In this document: one piece after another, positions 1 through 7,346 of the stretch
Numbering within the stretch: the first letter of the stretch is position 1
How the letters are laid out: each line of letters starts with the position of its first letter
Origin: an uncultured Gammaproteobacteria bacterium
GTDB lineage: Bacteria; Pseudomonadota; Gammaproteobacteria; Ga0077536
Length of the DNA stretch: 13,820 bases
Assembly (NCBI GenBank): GCA_903866355.1
Contig: CAIPNE010000323.1
Span: forward strand, 1 to 13,820
Direction of reading: 5' to 3'
Notes under the pieces: generated by a model
Told to the model about the DNA's origin: nothing
The model's input: the letters and a program-made list of their open reading frames with translations, nothing else
Databases searched by the model: none
Position numbers and translations under genes: made by a program

Positions 1-1319
1 GCATCAGCGGGGTGGAGTGCGTCGTCGTGGTCAACGACGCGACCGTCAAAGGCGGTAGCTACTACCCCATGACCGTCAAAAAACATCTCCGCGCCCAAGA
101 AATTGCCCGCGAGAACCGCCTGCCCTGCGGCTATGTGGTGGACTCCGGCGGCGCATTTCTACCGCGTCAGGATGAGGTTTTCCCCGATCGCGAGCATTTT
201 GGTCGCATTTTCTACAACCAAGCCACGCTGTCCGGCATGGGGATTCCACAACTCGCGGTGGTGATGGGCTCGTGCACCGCAGGCGGCGCCTACGTGCCGG
301 CCATGTCGGATGAATCCATCATCGTGCGCAATCAGGGCACGATTTTTCTGGGCGGCCCGCCACTGGTGAAAGCCGCCACTGGCGAGGTGGTATCGGCCGA
401 GGATCTGGGCGGCGCCGATGTGCACTCACGGCGTTCGGGCGTCACCGATTACTACGCCCGCGACGATCTGCACGCACTGGCCATGGCCCGGCGGCTGGTC
501 GCCAACCTCAACTGGCGCAAGCTGGGCGAGGTAACCCGTGAAGCCAGTTGCGAACCGCTCTACCCGGCCACCGACCTCTACGGCATCGTGCCCACGGACC
601 TGCGCAAACCCTACGACGTGCGTGAAGTCATCGCGCGGCTCGTCGACGGTAGTCAGTTCGATGAGTTTAAAGAGCTCTACGGCACCACCCTGATCACGGG
701 CTTTGCTCGGCTGGACGGTTACCCCATCGGCATCATTGCCAATAACGGCATCCTGTTTTCAGAGTCGGCCCTCAAGGGCGCGCATTTCATCGAACTGTGC
801 TGCCAGCGCGGCATCCCACTGCTGTTTCTGCAGAACATCACGGGCTTCATGGTCGGCTCCAAATATGAAGCGGGCGGTATCGCCAAAGACGGCGCAAAAC
901 TGGTCACTGCGGTCGCTTGCGCCAAGGTCCCCAAGTTCACGGTTATCATCGGCGGCAGCTTCGGCGCGGGTAATTACGGCATGTGTGGGCGGGCCTACGG
1001 CCCACGCTTCTTATGGACGTGGCCCAACGCGCGAATTTCCGTGATGGGCGGTGAACAAGCCGCCGCCGTATTGGCGCAAGTCAAACGCGATAATTTTGAA
1101 GCGCAGGGTCAGCTCTGGCCGGCCGCCGAGGAAGAAGCTTTCAAAGCCCCGGTGCGCGAGCAATACGAGCAGCAGGGTCACCCCTATTACGCCACCGCGC
1201 GACTCTGGGACGATGGCATCATCGACCCGGCCGACACCCGCCGCGTGCTGGGACTCGCCCTGACCGCCGCGCTCAGCGCGCCTATCGAACGCACGCCGTT
1301 TGGCGTGTTCCGCATGTAA
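1..1319 (+). CDS. mccB: Methylcrotonyl-CoA carboxylase, carboxyltransferase (beta) subunit, 5' truncated by window edge
   Basis: This subunit transfers the carboxyl group from biotin on MccA to 3-methylcrotonyl-CoA in cytosolic leucine/isovalerate catabolism. The frame is already open at base 3 and no start codon is visible, so about the first 100 residues of the usual roughly 535 lie outside the window; 438 residues are present. Seen directly: the run GSYYPMTVKKHLRAQEIA, the DSGGAFLPRQ block, GSCTAGGAYVPAMSDE near fragment residues 89-104, and a second Gly-rich block (GGSFGAGNYGMCGRAYGPR) that forms the acyl-CoA side of carboxyltransferases. These runs match the MCC branch far better than propionyl-CoA carboxylase. 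A geranyl-CoA carboxylase beta subunit (AtuC type) is a close relative and cannot be fully excluded. The stop is 9 bases before mccA. Unlike typical liu operons, no enoyl-CoA hydratase gene separates the two subunits. Confidence 0.95.
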   Translation, partial: ISGVECVVVVNDATVKGGSYYPMTVKKHLRAQEIARENRLPCGYVVDSGGAFLPRQDEVFPDREHFGRIFYNQATLSGMGIPQLAVVMGSCTAGGAYVPAMSDESIIVRNQGTIFLGGPPLVKAATGEVVSAEDLGGADVHSRRSGVTDYYARDDLHALAMARRLVANLNWRKLGEVTREASCEPLYPATDLYGIVPTDLRKPYDVREVIARLVDGSQFDEFKELYGTTLITGFARLDGYPIGIIANNGILFSESALKGAHFIELCCQRGIPLLFLQNITGFMVGSKYEAGGIAKDGAKLVTAVACAKVPKFTVIIGGSFGAGNYGMCGRAYGPRFLWTWPNARISVMGGEQAAAVLAQVKRDNFEAQGQLWPAAEEEAFKAPVREQYEQQGHPYYATARLWDDGIIDPADTRRVLGLALTAALSAPIERTPFGVFRM

Positions 1320-1328
1320 GGATTCCCT

Positions 1329-3320
1329 ATGTTTGGCAAGATACTGATCGCAAATCGTGGCGAAATCGCCTGCCGCATCGCACGCACCGCGCAGCGCATG
1401 GGGATCGCCACCCTAATGGTTTACTCGGACGCCGATGCGGAGGCGCTGCACGTGCGTGGCGCCCCCCAGGCCATTCGACTGGGAGAATCGGCGGCCGCCG
1501 CAAGCTATCTCGACATCCCCAAAATTATCGCCGCAGCACTTGCCGGGGGCGCGCAGGCCATCCATCCGGGCTACGGATTTCTATCCGAAAACGCCGACTT
1601 CGCGCAGGCCTGCAGCGCCGCAGGGCTCGTTTTTATCGGCCCCTCGGTGAACGCCATTCGGGTCATGGGCAGCAAAAGTGCCGCCAAAGCGCTGATGGAA
1701 TCCCACGCGGTACCGCTAGTTCCTGGCTATTACGGCGAAGATCAAGACCCGGCCCTGCTGGAAGCCGTGGCCGTGAACATGGGCTTTCCGGTGCTGATCA
1801 AGGCCTCTGCCGGCGGGGGCGGGCGCGGCATGCGAGTCGTGCGGAGTGCCGCAGAATTCGCCGCGGCGCTGGCCTCGGCGCAACGCGAAGCTCAATCCGC
1901 CTTCGCGGATGCCCGGGTTCTACTAGAGAAATACATCGAGCGCCCGCGGCATATCGAAGTCCAAATCTTTGGCGACCAGCACGGCAATTTAGTGCATTTA
2001 TATGAGCGGGATTGCTCGCTGCAACGGCGCCATCAAAAAGTTATCGAAGAAGCACCGGCGCTACACCTGACCCCAGCCCAACGCGACACCCTCTACACGG
2101 CGGCGATTGCCGCGGGACGGGCCGTCAATTACGTGGGCGCCGGCACGGTGGAGTTTGTCGTAGCGCCCGATGGCGAGATTTATTTCATCGAAATGAACAC
2201 CCGCCTGCAAGTGGAGCACCCAGTCACCGAGGCGATCACGGGGCTGGATCTGGTGGAATGGCAACTGCGCGTCGCGGCCGGGGAAACCCTGCCGCTGGAG
2301 CAGTCGGCCATTGTCCAGCGCGGCCATGCCATTGAAGTTCGCGTTTACGCAGAAGACCCCGCGCAAGATTTTCGCCCTTCAGTGGGCCGGGTTGCGCACG
2401 CAAAATTTCCGCTGCCCAGCGCAAACATTCGCGTCGATACCGGCATCGCCACCGGCGATAGCATTTCGCCTTGGTACGATGCCATGGTCGCCAAGCTCAT
2501 CGTGCATGCGGACAATCGTCACAACGCGCTGCAAGTGATGGCGCACGCGCTGCGCGAGACCGAACTGGCGGGTGTGAATTCCAATCTGGTTTATCTGCGA
2601 CGCATCATCGAGCATCCAGACTATGCCGCAGGCGGCTTCACCACCCATTTTGCGGAAGAACAAAAAGCCAACTTGCTACCCACGCCCGGCACGCCGCCGC
2701 ACCGCGTGTTGCTGTTGGCGGTGGCGGCGGTGATGCTGACGCGCACCCGCGAGTTAGGCGCTGCGCCATGGGCACGCGCCGATGCGTTTCGGCTCAATCA
2801 CACCCGGCGCGAAACCCTGAGTTTTCGCCACGGCGAAGTAACGCTAGACCTGCCCCTCGAGCATCATCGCAGCGGCCCCAGTGTGCGCTTGCCGGATGGC
2901 AGACTAGTGCCACTGCAGGCGACCCACGCCCCCGATGGCACACTCATGCTCCGTACTGGCGAGCAGCAGATTCAGGCACGGGTAGTCCAGCGTGGCGAAT
3001 TGCTCGAGATTTTTGACGAGGGGGAGCGCTGGGTTCTTGGCATCATCGACCCGCTGCAGCAGACCAACGAAGAAGAAGTGGCTACCGGCAGTCTGCTCGC
3101 CCCCATGCCCGGTGCCATCACCGCGTTATTGGTCGCGGTAGGGGATGTGGTCGAGCGTGGCCAAGCACTATTGGTGCTCGAAGCAATGAAAATTGAACAC
3201 ACCATTACGGCCCCCTTTGCCGGCACGGTGAGCGAGTTGTATTTCCTTAAAGGCCAACAAGTGATGCAGGAAGGCACGGAACTGGTGCGACTGGCGCCGT
3301 TGGAACCGGCCGCACCTTAA
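1329..3320 (+). CDS. mccA: Methylcrotonyl-CoA carboxylase, biotin-carrying (alpha) subunit
   Basis: This subunit carboxylates its own biotin using ATP and bicarbonate, then delivers the carboxyl group to MccB. It has 663 residues, the normal length. An N-terminal biotin carboxylase domain starts MFGKILIANRGEIACRI. The ATP-grasp Gly-rich loop AGGGGRGM is at residues 161-168, and the catalytic/metal block FIEMNTRLQVEHPVTE is at 286-301. A middle linker region follows. The C-terminal biotinyl domain carries EAMKIEHTI with the biotin-accepting Lys at 621. The residue after that Lys is Ile rather than the usual Met. AAGGA at 1318-1322, overlapping the mccB stop codon, serves the ATG at 1329. The mccB partner fixes the assignment as MCC (or, less likely, geranyl-CoA carboxylase) rather than propionyl- or acetyl-CoA carboxylase. 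Confidence 0.95.
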   Translation: MFGKILIANRGEIACRIARTAQRMGIATLMVYSDADAEALHVRGAPQAIRLGESAAAASYLDIPKIIAAALAGGAQAIHPGYGFLSENADFAQACSAAGLVFIGPSVNAIRVMGSKSAAKALMESHAVPLVPGYYGEDQDPALLEAVAVNMGFPVLIKASAGGGGRGMRVVRSAAEFAAALASAQREAQSAFADARVLLEKYIERPRHIEVQIFGDQHGNLVHLYERDCSLQRRHQKVIEEAPALHLTPAQRDTLYTAAIAAGRAVNYVGAGTVEFVVAPDGEIYFIEMNTRLQVEHPVTEAITGLDLVEWQLRVAAGETLPLEQSAIVQRGHAIEVRVYAEDPAQDFRPSVGRVAHAKFPLPSANIRVDTGIATGDSISPWYDAMVAKLIVHADNRHNALQVMAHALRETELAGVNSNLVYLRRIIEHPDYAAGGFTTHFAEEQKANLLPTPGTPPHRVLLLAVAAVMLTRTRELGAAPWARADAFRLNHTRRETLSFRHGEVTLDLPLEHHRSGPSVRLPDGRLVPLQATHAPDGTLMLRTGEQQIQARVVQRGELLEIFDEGERWVLGIIDPLQQTNEEEVATGSLLAPMPGAITALLVAVGDVVERGQALLVLEAMKIEHTITAPFAGTVSELYFLKGQQVMQEGTELVRLAPLEPAAP

Positions 3321-3322
3321 AC

Positions 3323-4045
3323 ATGGGCAAAGCGGCTGTTTTTAGCTTAGCCCGGGCGCTGCTACTGAGCTGCTACGACGGCGTGCTCTCCACGCTGTCG
3401 GTCGCCCTACCCGGCTATCCGTTTGGTTCGGTGGTGCCCTTTTGCGTGGATCGCCGCGGCCAGCCGATTATCCTCATTGCTGATCTGGCCCAGCATTACA
3501 AAAATGTGGCGGCCGATCCGCGGGTGTCGCTGCTGGTGTTCGATCGCACCGCCGACGACCTGCAAGCCCACGCCCGCTTGACGCTAATGGCTGACGCCTC
3601 GCGGGTAGCACCAGACGATACCGACACCAGCGAGCGCTATTACCGCTACTTCCCTGAATCGCGTGGCTATCACCGCACCCATGGTTTTGAATTTTGGCGA
3701 CTTGAAGTGCGCCGCATTCGCTACATTGGCGGCTTTGGCGCTATCCATTGGCTAGAACCTGAGGAGCTGCTGCCGGTGAATCCGTTCAGTGCCGCCGAAG
3801 AAGCCGGGATGGTGGCGCATATGAATGAAGACCACGTGGCCGCTATGCGCGACTATCTCCGCGCGCAACTGGGCGCGGCCGTGGACACCCTGCAACCCGC
3901 CATGGCTGGCGCGGACGCCGCAGGGATTCATCTGCAAGTGGGGCCGCGGGTTTATCGGATCCCGTTTGCGACACCGGTGAGCAGCGCCGGGGAAGTCCGT
4001 GGCGCACTGGTGGCGCTCGCGCAGCGCGCTCGCGCCAGCCCCTGA
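3323..4045 (+). CDS. HugZ-like pyridoxamine-phosphate-oxidase-fold protein with C-terminal DUF2470-type domain
   Basis: The 240-residue protein begins with the split-barrel fold of the PNPOx/HugZ family: GYPFGSVVPF at residues 31-40, then PIILIADLAQHYKNVAADPR with the family's LA-x-H-x-x-N pattern, then VSLLVFDR. The C-terminal part (about 155-235) carries HMNEDH at 166-171, the hallmark of the DUF2470/HugZ C-terminal domain. Family members such as HugZ and HutZ bind or break down haem, while others bind flavin; which applies here cannot be read from sequence. The ATG starts two bases after the mccA stop, so the gene is almost certainly translated by coupling with mccA. That position suggests expression with leucine catabolism, but no functional link is established. 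No signal peptide is visible, so it should be cytosolic. Confidence 0.85.
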   Translation: MGKAAVFSLARALLLSCYDGVLSTLSVALPGYPFGSVVPFCVDRRGQPIILIADLAQHYKNVAADPRVSLLVFDRTADDLQAHARLTLMADASRVAPDDTDTSERYYRYFPESRGYHRTHGFEFWRLEVRRIRYIGGFGAIHWLEPEELLPVNPFSAAEEAGMVAHMNEDHVAAMRDYLRAQLGAAVDTLQPAMAGADAAGIHLQVGPRVYRIPFATPVSSAGEVRGALVALAQRARASP

Positions 4046-4046
4046 G

Positions 4047-4078
4047 GGTTCGATGCACCCCGTGCGGTGCACCGAACC
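4047..4078. terminator. Hairpin between convergent genes
   Basis: GGTTCG and TGCAC pair with GTGCA and CGAACC around an 8-base loop, with a single A/C mismatch in the stem. The hairpin sits between the stop of the HugZ-like gene and the stop of the reductase on the other strand, so it could end both transcripts. No clear U-tract follows on either strand, so intrinsic termination is inferred from position. Confidence 0.45.
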
Positions 4079-4084
4079 TAACGC

Positions 4085-5077
4085 TTAAGCGTTGACGTCG
4101 ATGACCACCCGCCCCAGCACCTGACCGGCCAGAATGGCTGCCGCCAAGGCGGGGACTTGGGCTAAGGGTTGGACGCTGGTCGCGGCGCGCAAACGCACCG
4201 GATCGATGAGAGTAGCGAGGTCGTCCCACGCGCGAATTCGCTTGGCCATCGGCGCTTGTACCGAATCAATGCCACGCAGCGTCACGCCGCGCAAAATAAA
4301 CGGCATCACGCTGGTCGCGAGCCCCACGCCGCCCGCTAAACCACACGCCGCAACAATGCCTTCGTACTGGCTTTGTGCGAGCACCGTGGCCAACGTACTA
4401 CCGCCCACGCTGTCCACCCCAGCCGCCCAACGTTCTTTCTCCATGGGCTTGGACTCACGGGCTAAATCCGCCCGGGCTAAAATGTCAGTGGCACCGAGGC
4501 TCTTTAAGTAATCAGCCGTGGTGGGGCGCCCGGTCACGGCCGTTACGAGGTATCCCAAAGCTGCCAACAACATGATCGCGACCGAACCCACCCCCCCGGC
4601 GGCCCCCGTCACCACGACCGGACCATCGCCCGGCGTGACGCCATGATCGCGAATGGCGTTGACGCACAGCATGGCGGTGTAGCCAGCGGTACCCAGCGCC
4701 ATGGTTTGCTCTAACGAAAAGGCGTCCGGCACCCGCACCAGAAAGCGCCCTGGCAGGCGTTGTTGTTGGGCGTAGCCGCCACCGTATTCTTCGGAGAGGC
4801 CGTAACCGTTGGCCAGCACGCGTTCACCCACCCGCCACGCCGGGTCACGCGACTCGCGCACCACACCGGCTAAATCTATCCCGCAGATCAGTGGCGTACG
4901 GCGGCAAATGCGCCCGGCCCCCGTCACGGCCAGGCCGTCCTTGTAGTTAACCGTGGAGTAAGCGACGTCGACCAGAACGTCCTCGTCGGGTAAATCTGCG
5001 CTCGAAAGGGTTTTCAACACGCCGGCAATTTTGCCGTCTTTTTCCTCGGCCACGATGGCCCGAATTTGGCTGCTCAA
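4085..5077 (-). CDS. acuI: AcuI/YhdH-type NADPH-dependent acrylyl-CoA reductase (MDR superfamily)
   Basis: AcuI enzymes reduce acrylyl-CoA to propionyl-CoA with NADPH, which protects the cell from reactive acrylyl-CoA formed from acrylate, DMSP or 3-hydroxypropionate. The 330-residue length fits the family. Seen: an N-terminal GroES-like domain with YSTVNYKDGLA at about 40-50 and the ICGIDLAGVV block, then a Rossmann domain with VTGAAGGVGS at 156-165 and GRPTTADYLKSLGA for NADPH binding. No zinc ligands are apparent, as expected for the quinone-oxidoreductase-like branch. I chose the TTG at 5077 because AGGAG lies 7 bases upstream and the protein then begins SSQIRAIVAEE like its relatives. 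The upstream in-frame ATG at 5119 lacks a ribosome site and adds 14 unlikely residues. The substrate could also be another enoyl-CoA or a quinone. Confidence 0.85.
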   Translation of the reverse strand: MSSQIRAIVAEEKDGKIAGVLKTLSSADLPDEDVLVDVAYSTVNYKDGLAVTGAGRICRRTPLICGIDLAGVVRESRDPAWRVGERVLANGYGLSEEYGGGYAQQQRLPGRFLVRVPDAFSLEQTMALGTAGYTAMLCVNAIRDHGVTPGDGPVVVTGAAGGVGSVAIMLLAALGYLVTAVTGRPTTADYLKSLGATDILARADLARESKPMEKERWAAGVDSVGGSTLATVLAQSQYEGIVAACGLAGGVGLATSVMPFILRGVTLRGIDSVQAPMAKRIRAWDDLATLIDPVRLRAATSVQPLAQVPALAAAILAGQVLGRVVIDVNA

Positions 5078-5119
5078 AGGTTTTCTCCTAATAGAGTTGG
5101 GGACGCGGTACGTGGCCAC

Positions 5120-5125
5120 ATTGTA
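5120..5125 (-). promoter_or_regulatory. Candidate -10 element (TACAAT) for the acuI-like gene
   Basis: On the minus strand TACAAT lies about 43 bases upstream of the TTG start. It would place the transcript start near 5113, giving a leader of roughly 36 bases that contains the AGGAG site. I could not find a convincing -35 hexamer, so the call is tentative. If real, it rules out the ATG at 5119 as the start. Confidence 0.3.
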
Positions 5126-5174
5126 GAAGGTTAAAGAGCGCTTGCGCGCCGTGCCGAAAACCTTCAGCCCGGCC

Positions 5175-5180
5175 TATACT
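5175..5180 (+). promoter_or_regulatory. Candidate -10 element (TATACT) for the methyltransferase gene
   Basis: TATACT ends 6 bases before the ATG at 5187, so transcription would begin at or very near the start codon and the message would be leaderless. This agrees with the lack of any ribosome-binding site upstream of that ATG. No good -35 is seen. Confidence 0.3.
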
Positions 5181-5186
5181 CATCCC

Positions 5187-5957
5187 ATGACAACGACCAT
5201 GCAGTGGGACGCCGCCCGTTACGCCAGCGAAGCCGCTTTCGTGCCGCAGCTCGCCGCCTCGTTGGTCGATTTGCTCGCACCGCTGCCCGGCGAACACATT
5301 CTGGATGTGGGCTGCGGTGATGGCGCGCTCACCGCGCAAATTGCGGCCCGTGGCTGTGAGGTTTTGGGTATCGATAGCAGTCCCGAACAACTGCTGTTGG
5401 CGCGTGCACGCGGTTTGCAGGTGGCCTTGCTAGACGCGCATGCGTTGCCCTATGCGTCAGCCTTCGATGGGGTACTCAGCAACGCCGCACTGCATTGGAT
5501 GCTCGATCCGGCGCGCGTGTTGGCTGGGATCTGGCAGGCCCTCAAACCCGGCGGACGCTTGGTGGCCGAAATGGGTGGCGCGGGCAATATCGCGCGCATC
5601 GTGGCCGCTTTAAACAACGCGCTCGGGCGCCGCGATATCGATCCCGCACCGCTCAACCCTTGGTATTTTCCGAGCCCCGGCCAATACGCCACGCTGCTCG
5701 AAGCCCAGGGCTATACCGTGCGCTCATTGCAGTTTTTTGAGCGACCCACGCCGTTCAAAGCCGACGTAGGGAACTGGTTGACGCTCATGGCCGTGCCTTT
5801 TCTCAACGCGCTGCCGGACGACGCCACCCGGCGCGCCGTGATCGATGAAGTACGGGAGGAATTGCGAGCACCACTGCTGGACGCCCACGGCGTGTGGCAA
5901 CTGGATTACGTGCGCCTGCGCCTAGTGGCAGTCAAAGCATCTGATGCACAGCGGTAG
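5187..5957 (+). CDS. Class I SAM-dependent methyltransferase, substrate unknown
   Basis: A 256-residue Rossmann-fold methyltransferase. Motif I is ILDVGCGDGALT at about residues 38-49, followed by the acidic strand end VLGIDSS that contacts SAM ribose, the DAHALPY segment, and the SNAALHWMLDP and LKPGGRLVAEMGG motifs. The C-terminal half (NPWYFPSPGQYATLLEAQGY and FERPTPF) resembles the trans-aconitate methyltransferase/BioC-like subgroup, which acts on small carboxylates or acyl groups. The actual substrate is not predictable. The start is uncertain: ATG 5187 and ATG 5199 are both possible and neither has a ribosome site. A TTG at 5142 would add 15 unlike-family residues. It is divergent from the reductase and its 3' end overlaps the GFA gene, so the two are cotranscribed. 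Confidence 0.85.
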   Translation: MTTTMQWDAARYASEAAFVPQLAASLVDLLAPLPGEHILDVGCGDGALTAQIAARGCEVLGIDSSPEQLLLARARGLQVALLDAHALPYASAFDGVLSNAALHWMLDPARVLAGIWQALKPGGRLVAEMGGAGNIARIVAALNNALGRRDIDPAPLNPWYFPSPGQYATLLEAQGYTVRSLQFFERPTPFKADVGNWLTLMAVPFLNALPDDATRRAVIDEVREELRAPLLDAHGVWQLDYVRLRLVAVKASDAQR

Positions 5958-6345
5958 CTGCCTGTGTGGCGCCGTGCGCTACCAAATAAGCACGCCGTTA
6001 GGCGAGGTTTATTTCTGTCATTGCCGCCAGTGCCGCAAAGCTCAGGGCACCAGCGCCGTCGCCAGTGTGCCCACTCCACGGGCATCTTTTGTCCTGCTAG
6101 CGGGCCACGCGGTGTTGCGCGCCTATCGCTCCTCACCCCACAAGCAGCGTTGGTTTTGTAGCCACTGTGGGAGCGCCATTTACAGCGAGGTCGACGCCAG
6201 CGCCACCTTGAGATTGCGCGCCGGCACCCTAGACGACCCCATCACATTGACCCCGATGGCGCATATTTTTGTGACCGAATTACCCACCTGGGCGGGCATC
6301 CACGATGCCCTACCGCAGTTCCCCGGCCGCGAACCGGGGCGCTGA
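5944..6345 (+). CDS. GFA-family zinc-binding protein (glutathione-dependent formaldehyde-activating-like)
   Basis: The 133-residue protein has the full GFA cysteine pattern: C6 and C8 in GSCLCGAVRY, C25, C27 and C30 in CHCRQC, and C72 and C75 in CSHCGSAIY. These residues bind two zincs in the family, whose founding member Gfa was proposed to speed glutathione-formaldehyde adduct formation. Most homologues have unknown roles, so only the family can be stated. The ATG overlaps the last 14 bases of the methyltransferase gene in another frame and has no clear ribosome site of its own, so translation is probably coupled. The stop lies 15 bases from the end of the convergent nitroreductase gene. 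Confidence 0.88.
   Translation: MHSGSCLCGAVRYQISTPLGEVYFCHCRQCRKAQGTSAVASVPTPRASFVLLAGHAVLRAYRSSPHKQRWFCSHCGSAIYSEVDASATLRLRAGTLDDPITLTPMAHIFVTELPTWAGIHDALPQFPGREPGR
6321..6339. terminator. Possible hairpin at convergent gene ends
   Basis: CCCCGG pairs with CCGGGG around a 7-base loop. It lies in the last codons of the GFA gene and just beyond the stop of the minus-strand nitroreductase gene. There is no U-tract, so the terminator role is only positional. Confidence 0.3.
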
Positions 6346-6360
6346 ATCCGCCCACGAGGC

Positions 6361-7011
6361 TCACGGCAACTCGGCGGCCGCGAATGATTTGTCAAACTTG
6401 CCATCGAACATCATCTCCCCCAGCGGGCGGCGCGTGAGCTTGCTTGGGAAAGGCTGGACGGGCCACCCCAACATCACCACCGCGGCCAAAGAAACTGCTT
6501 CAGGAATATTGAACAGCGGCTTGATCTGCGGCTCCAACGCACAATGCAGGGTGGTCAGCGCACTGCCCAAACCCTCGTTACGCGCCGTCAGCAACATATT
6601 CTGTACCGCCGGGTAGACCGACGCCCCACCGACGATGCTCAACCGCCCCAATTGATTATCGGTCGGGTGCACGTCTGCTAAGCGTGCGCACACCAGCAAC
6701 AGCACCGGAATCTCTGCCATGTGCTGAGCAAAATGGTTAGCCGAGTCGATCGTCGAGGACCGGGCGCCCAGGCGCACACTGCCCGAGCGCAGCCCCTCCA
6801 CGTAGGTGTTCCAAATTGGCAGGTAAAGATCGCGCAGCGCGACTTTTTGGGCGTGATCGCGCACCACGACGACGCTTAACGGCTGCCGGTTGCCGCCCGA
6901 TGGCGCCCAACGGGCGGCATCAACCACCCGCGCGATGAGCGCTGGGGGGAGCGGATCGGGTTTGTAATAACGGCAGGTGTGGGTCGAGCGAATTAAGTCA
7001 GATAGCTGCAT
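6361..7011 (-). CDS. Nitroreductase-family FMN-dependent oxidoreductase
   Basis: The 216-residue length and motifs are those of the nitroreductase family: an N-terminal R-S-T-x-x-C-R-Y-Y stretch (residues 8-16, the FMN-phosphate-binding arginine region) and DAARWAPSGGNRQP at 31-44. VGGASVYPAVQNMLLTARNEGLGS follows (the helix and GLG turn near the flavin), then a C-terminal MLGWPVQPFPSKLTRRPLGEM. Such enzymes use NAD(P)H to reduce nitro compounds, quinones or enones; the natural substrate is not predictable. The ATG at 7011 fits the family N-terminus and has AGAGG about 6 bases upstream. The frame stays open upstream to 7290, but that stretch is Arg/Gly-rich, unlike the family, and is not included. 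The gene is convergent with the GFA gene and stands alone on its strand. Confidence 0.88.
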   Translation of the reverse strand: MQLSDLIRSTHTCRYYKPDPLPPALIARVVDAARWAPSGGNRQPLSVVVVRDHAQKVALRDLYLPIWNTYVEGLRSGSVRLGARSSTIDSANHFAQHMAEIPVLLLVCARLADVHPTDNQLGRLSIVGGASVYPAVQNMLLTARNEGLGSALTTLHCALEPQIKPLFNIPEAVSLAAVVMLGWPVQPFPSKLTRRPLGEMMFDGKFDKSFAAAELP

Positions 7012-7313
7012 GGTGGCCCTCTGGATGCGGTCAAGTTGAGTAGGCCCAGTGTGCCGCCTTTGAGCGCGGGCGTCATTGGGTTGCGGGACTGACCTCGCCA
7101 GCTTTGGTGATCCGCCACGGCCATCCTCGCGGGCGCGCTTAGAGACGCGCCTCGGCCACCGCTGAGCCGCACCCAGACCTATCCTCGCGCGGGCTAGGCT
7201 GACGCGGCAGACACGCCGCGCTTGCGAGCGCCGCCACCGTGCGCGATCCTCTGGCGCGCCGCCACCTGCGCTGAACGCTCCCCACGCCACGAAACTTCTC
7301 CTAGGAGCACCTA
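7012..7313. other. Intergenic region between divergent nitroreductase and permease genes
   Basis: This stretch of about 300 bases is very GC-rich and contains no gene I can support. It must hold the promoters for both divergent genes, but I see no convincing -35/-10 pair. Near the permease end there is a perfect 10-base palindrome, CTCCTAGGAG (7298-7307), which includes the AGGAG ribosome site of the leader ORF. Confidence 0.5.
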
Positions 7314-7346
7314 ATGCCAGCGCGCAGACGCCTGTTCACAGCATGA
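7314..7346 (+). CDS. Short leader ORF (10 codons) overlapping the permease start
   Basis: ATG at 7314 follows a perfect AGGAG (7303-7307) with a 6-base spacer, the best ribosome site in this stretch. It reads MPARRRLFTA and then stops at TGA, which overlaps the permease ATG as ATGA (7343-7346). The permease start has no good ribosome site of its own. The simplest reading is translational coupling, in which ribosomes loaded on the leader reinitiate on the permease. Whether the peptide itself acts, for example by responding to arginine supply through its three consecutive Arg codons, is speculation. Confidence 0.4.
   Translation: MPARRRLFTA

Noticed and set aside
2471..3016. 181-residue + strand frame inside mccA
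   Set aside because: It lies in another frame of the well-matched mccA gene and its Arg/Ala/His-rich translation has no family features.
4046..4062. GGTTCGAT, similar to a tRNA T-loop
   Set aside because: No acceptor, D-arm or anticodon arm surrounds it; it is one arm of the hairpin between convergent genes.
7012..7290. N-terminal extension of the nitroreductase frame
   Set aside because: The added 93 residues are Arg/Gly/Ala-rich and unlike the family; ATG 7011 has a ribosome site and the normal N-terminus.
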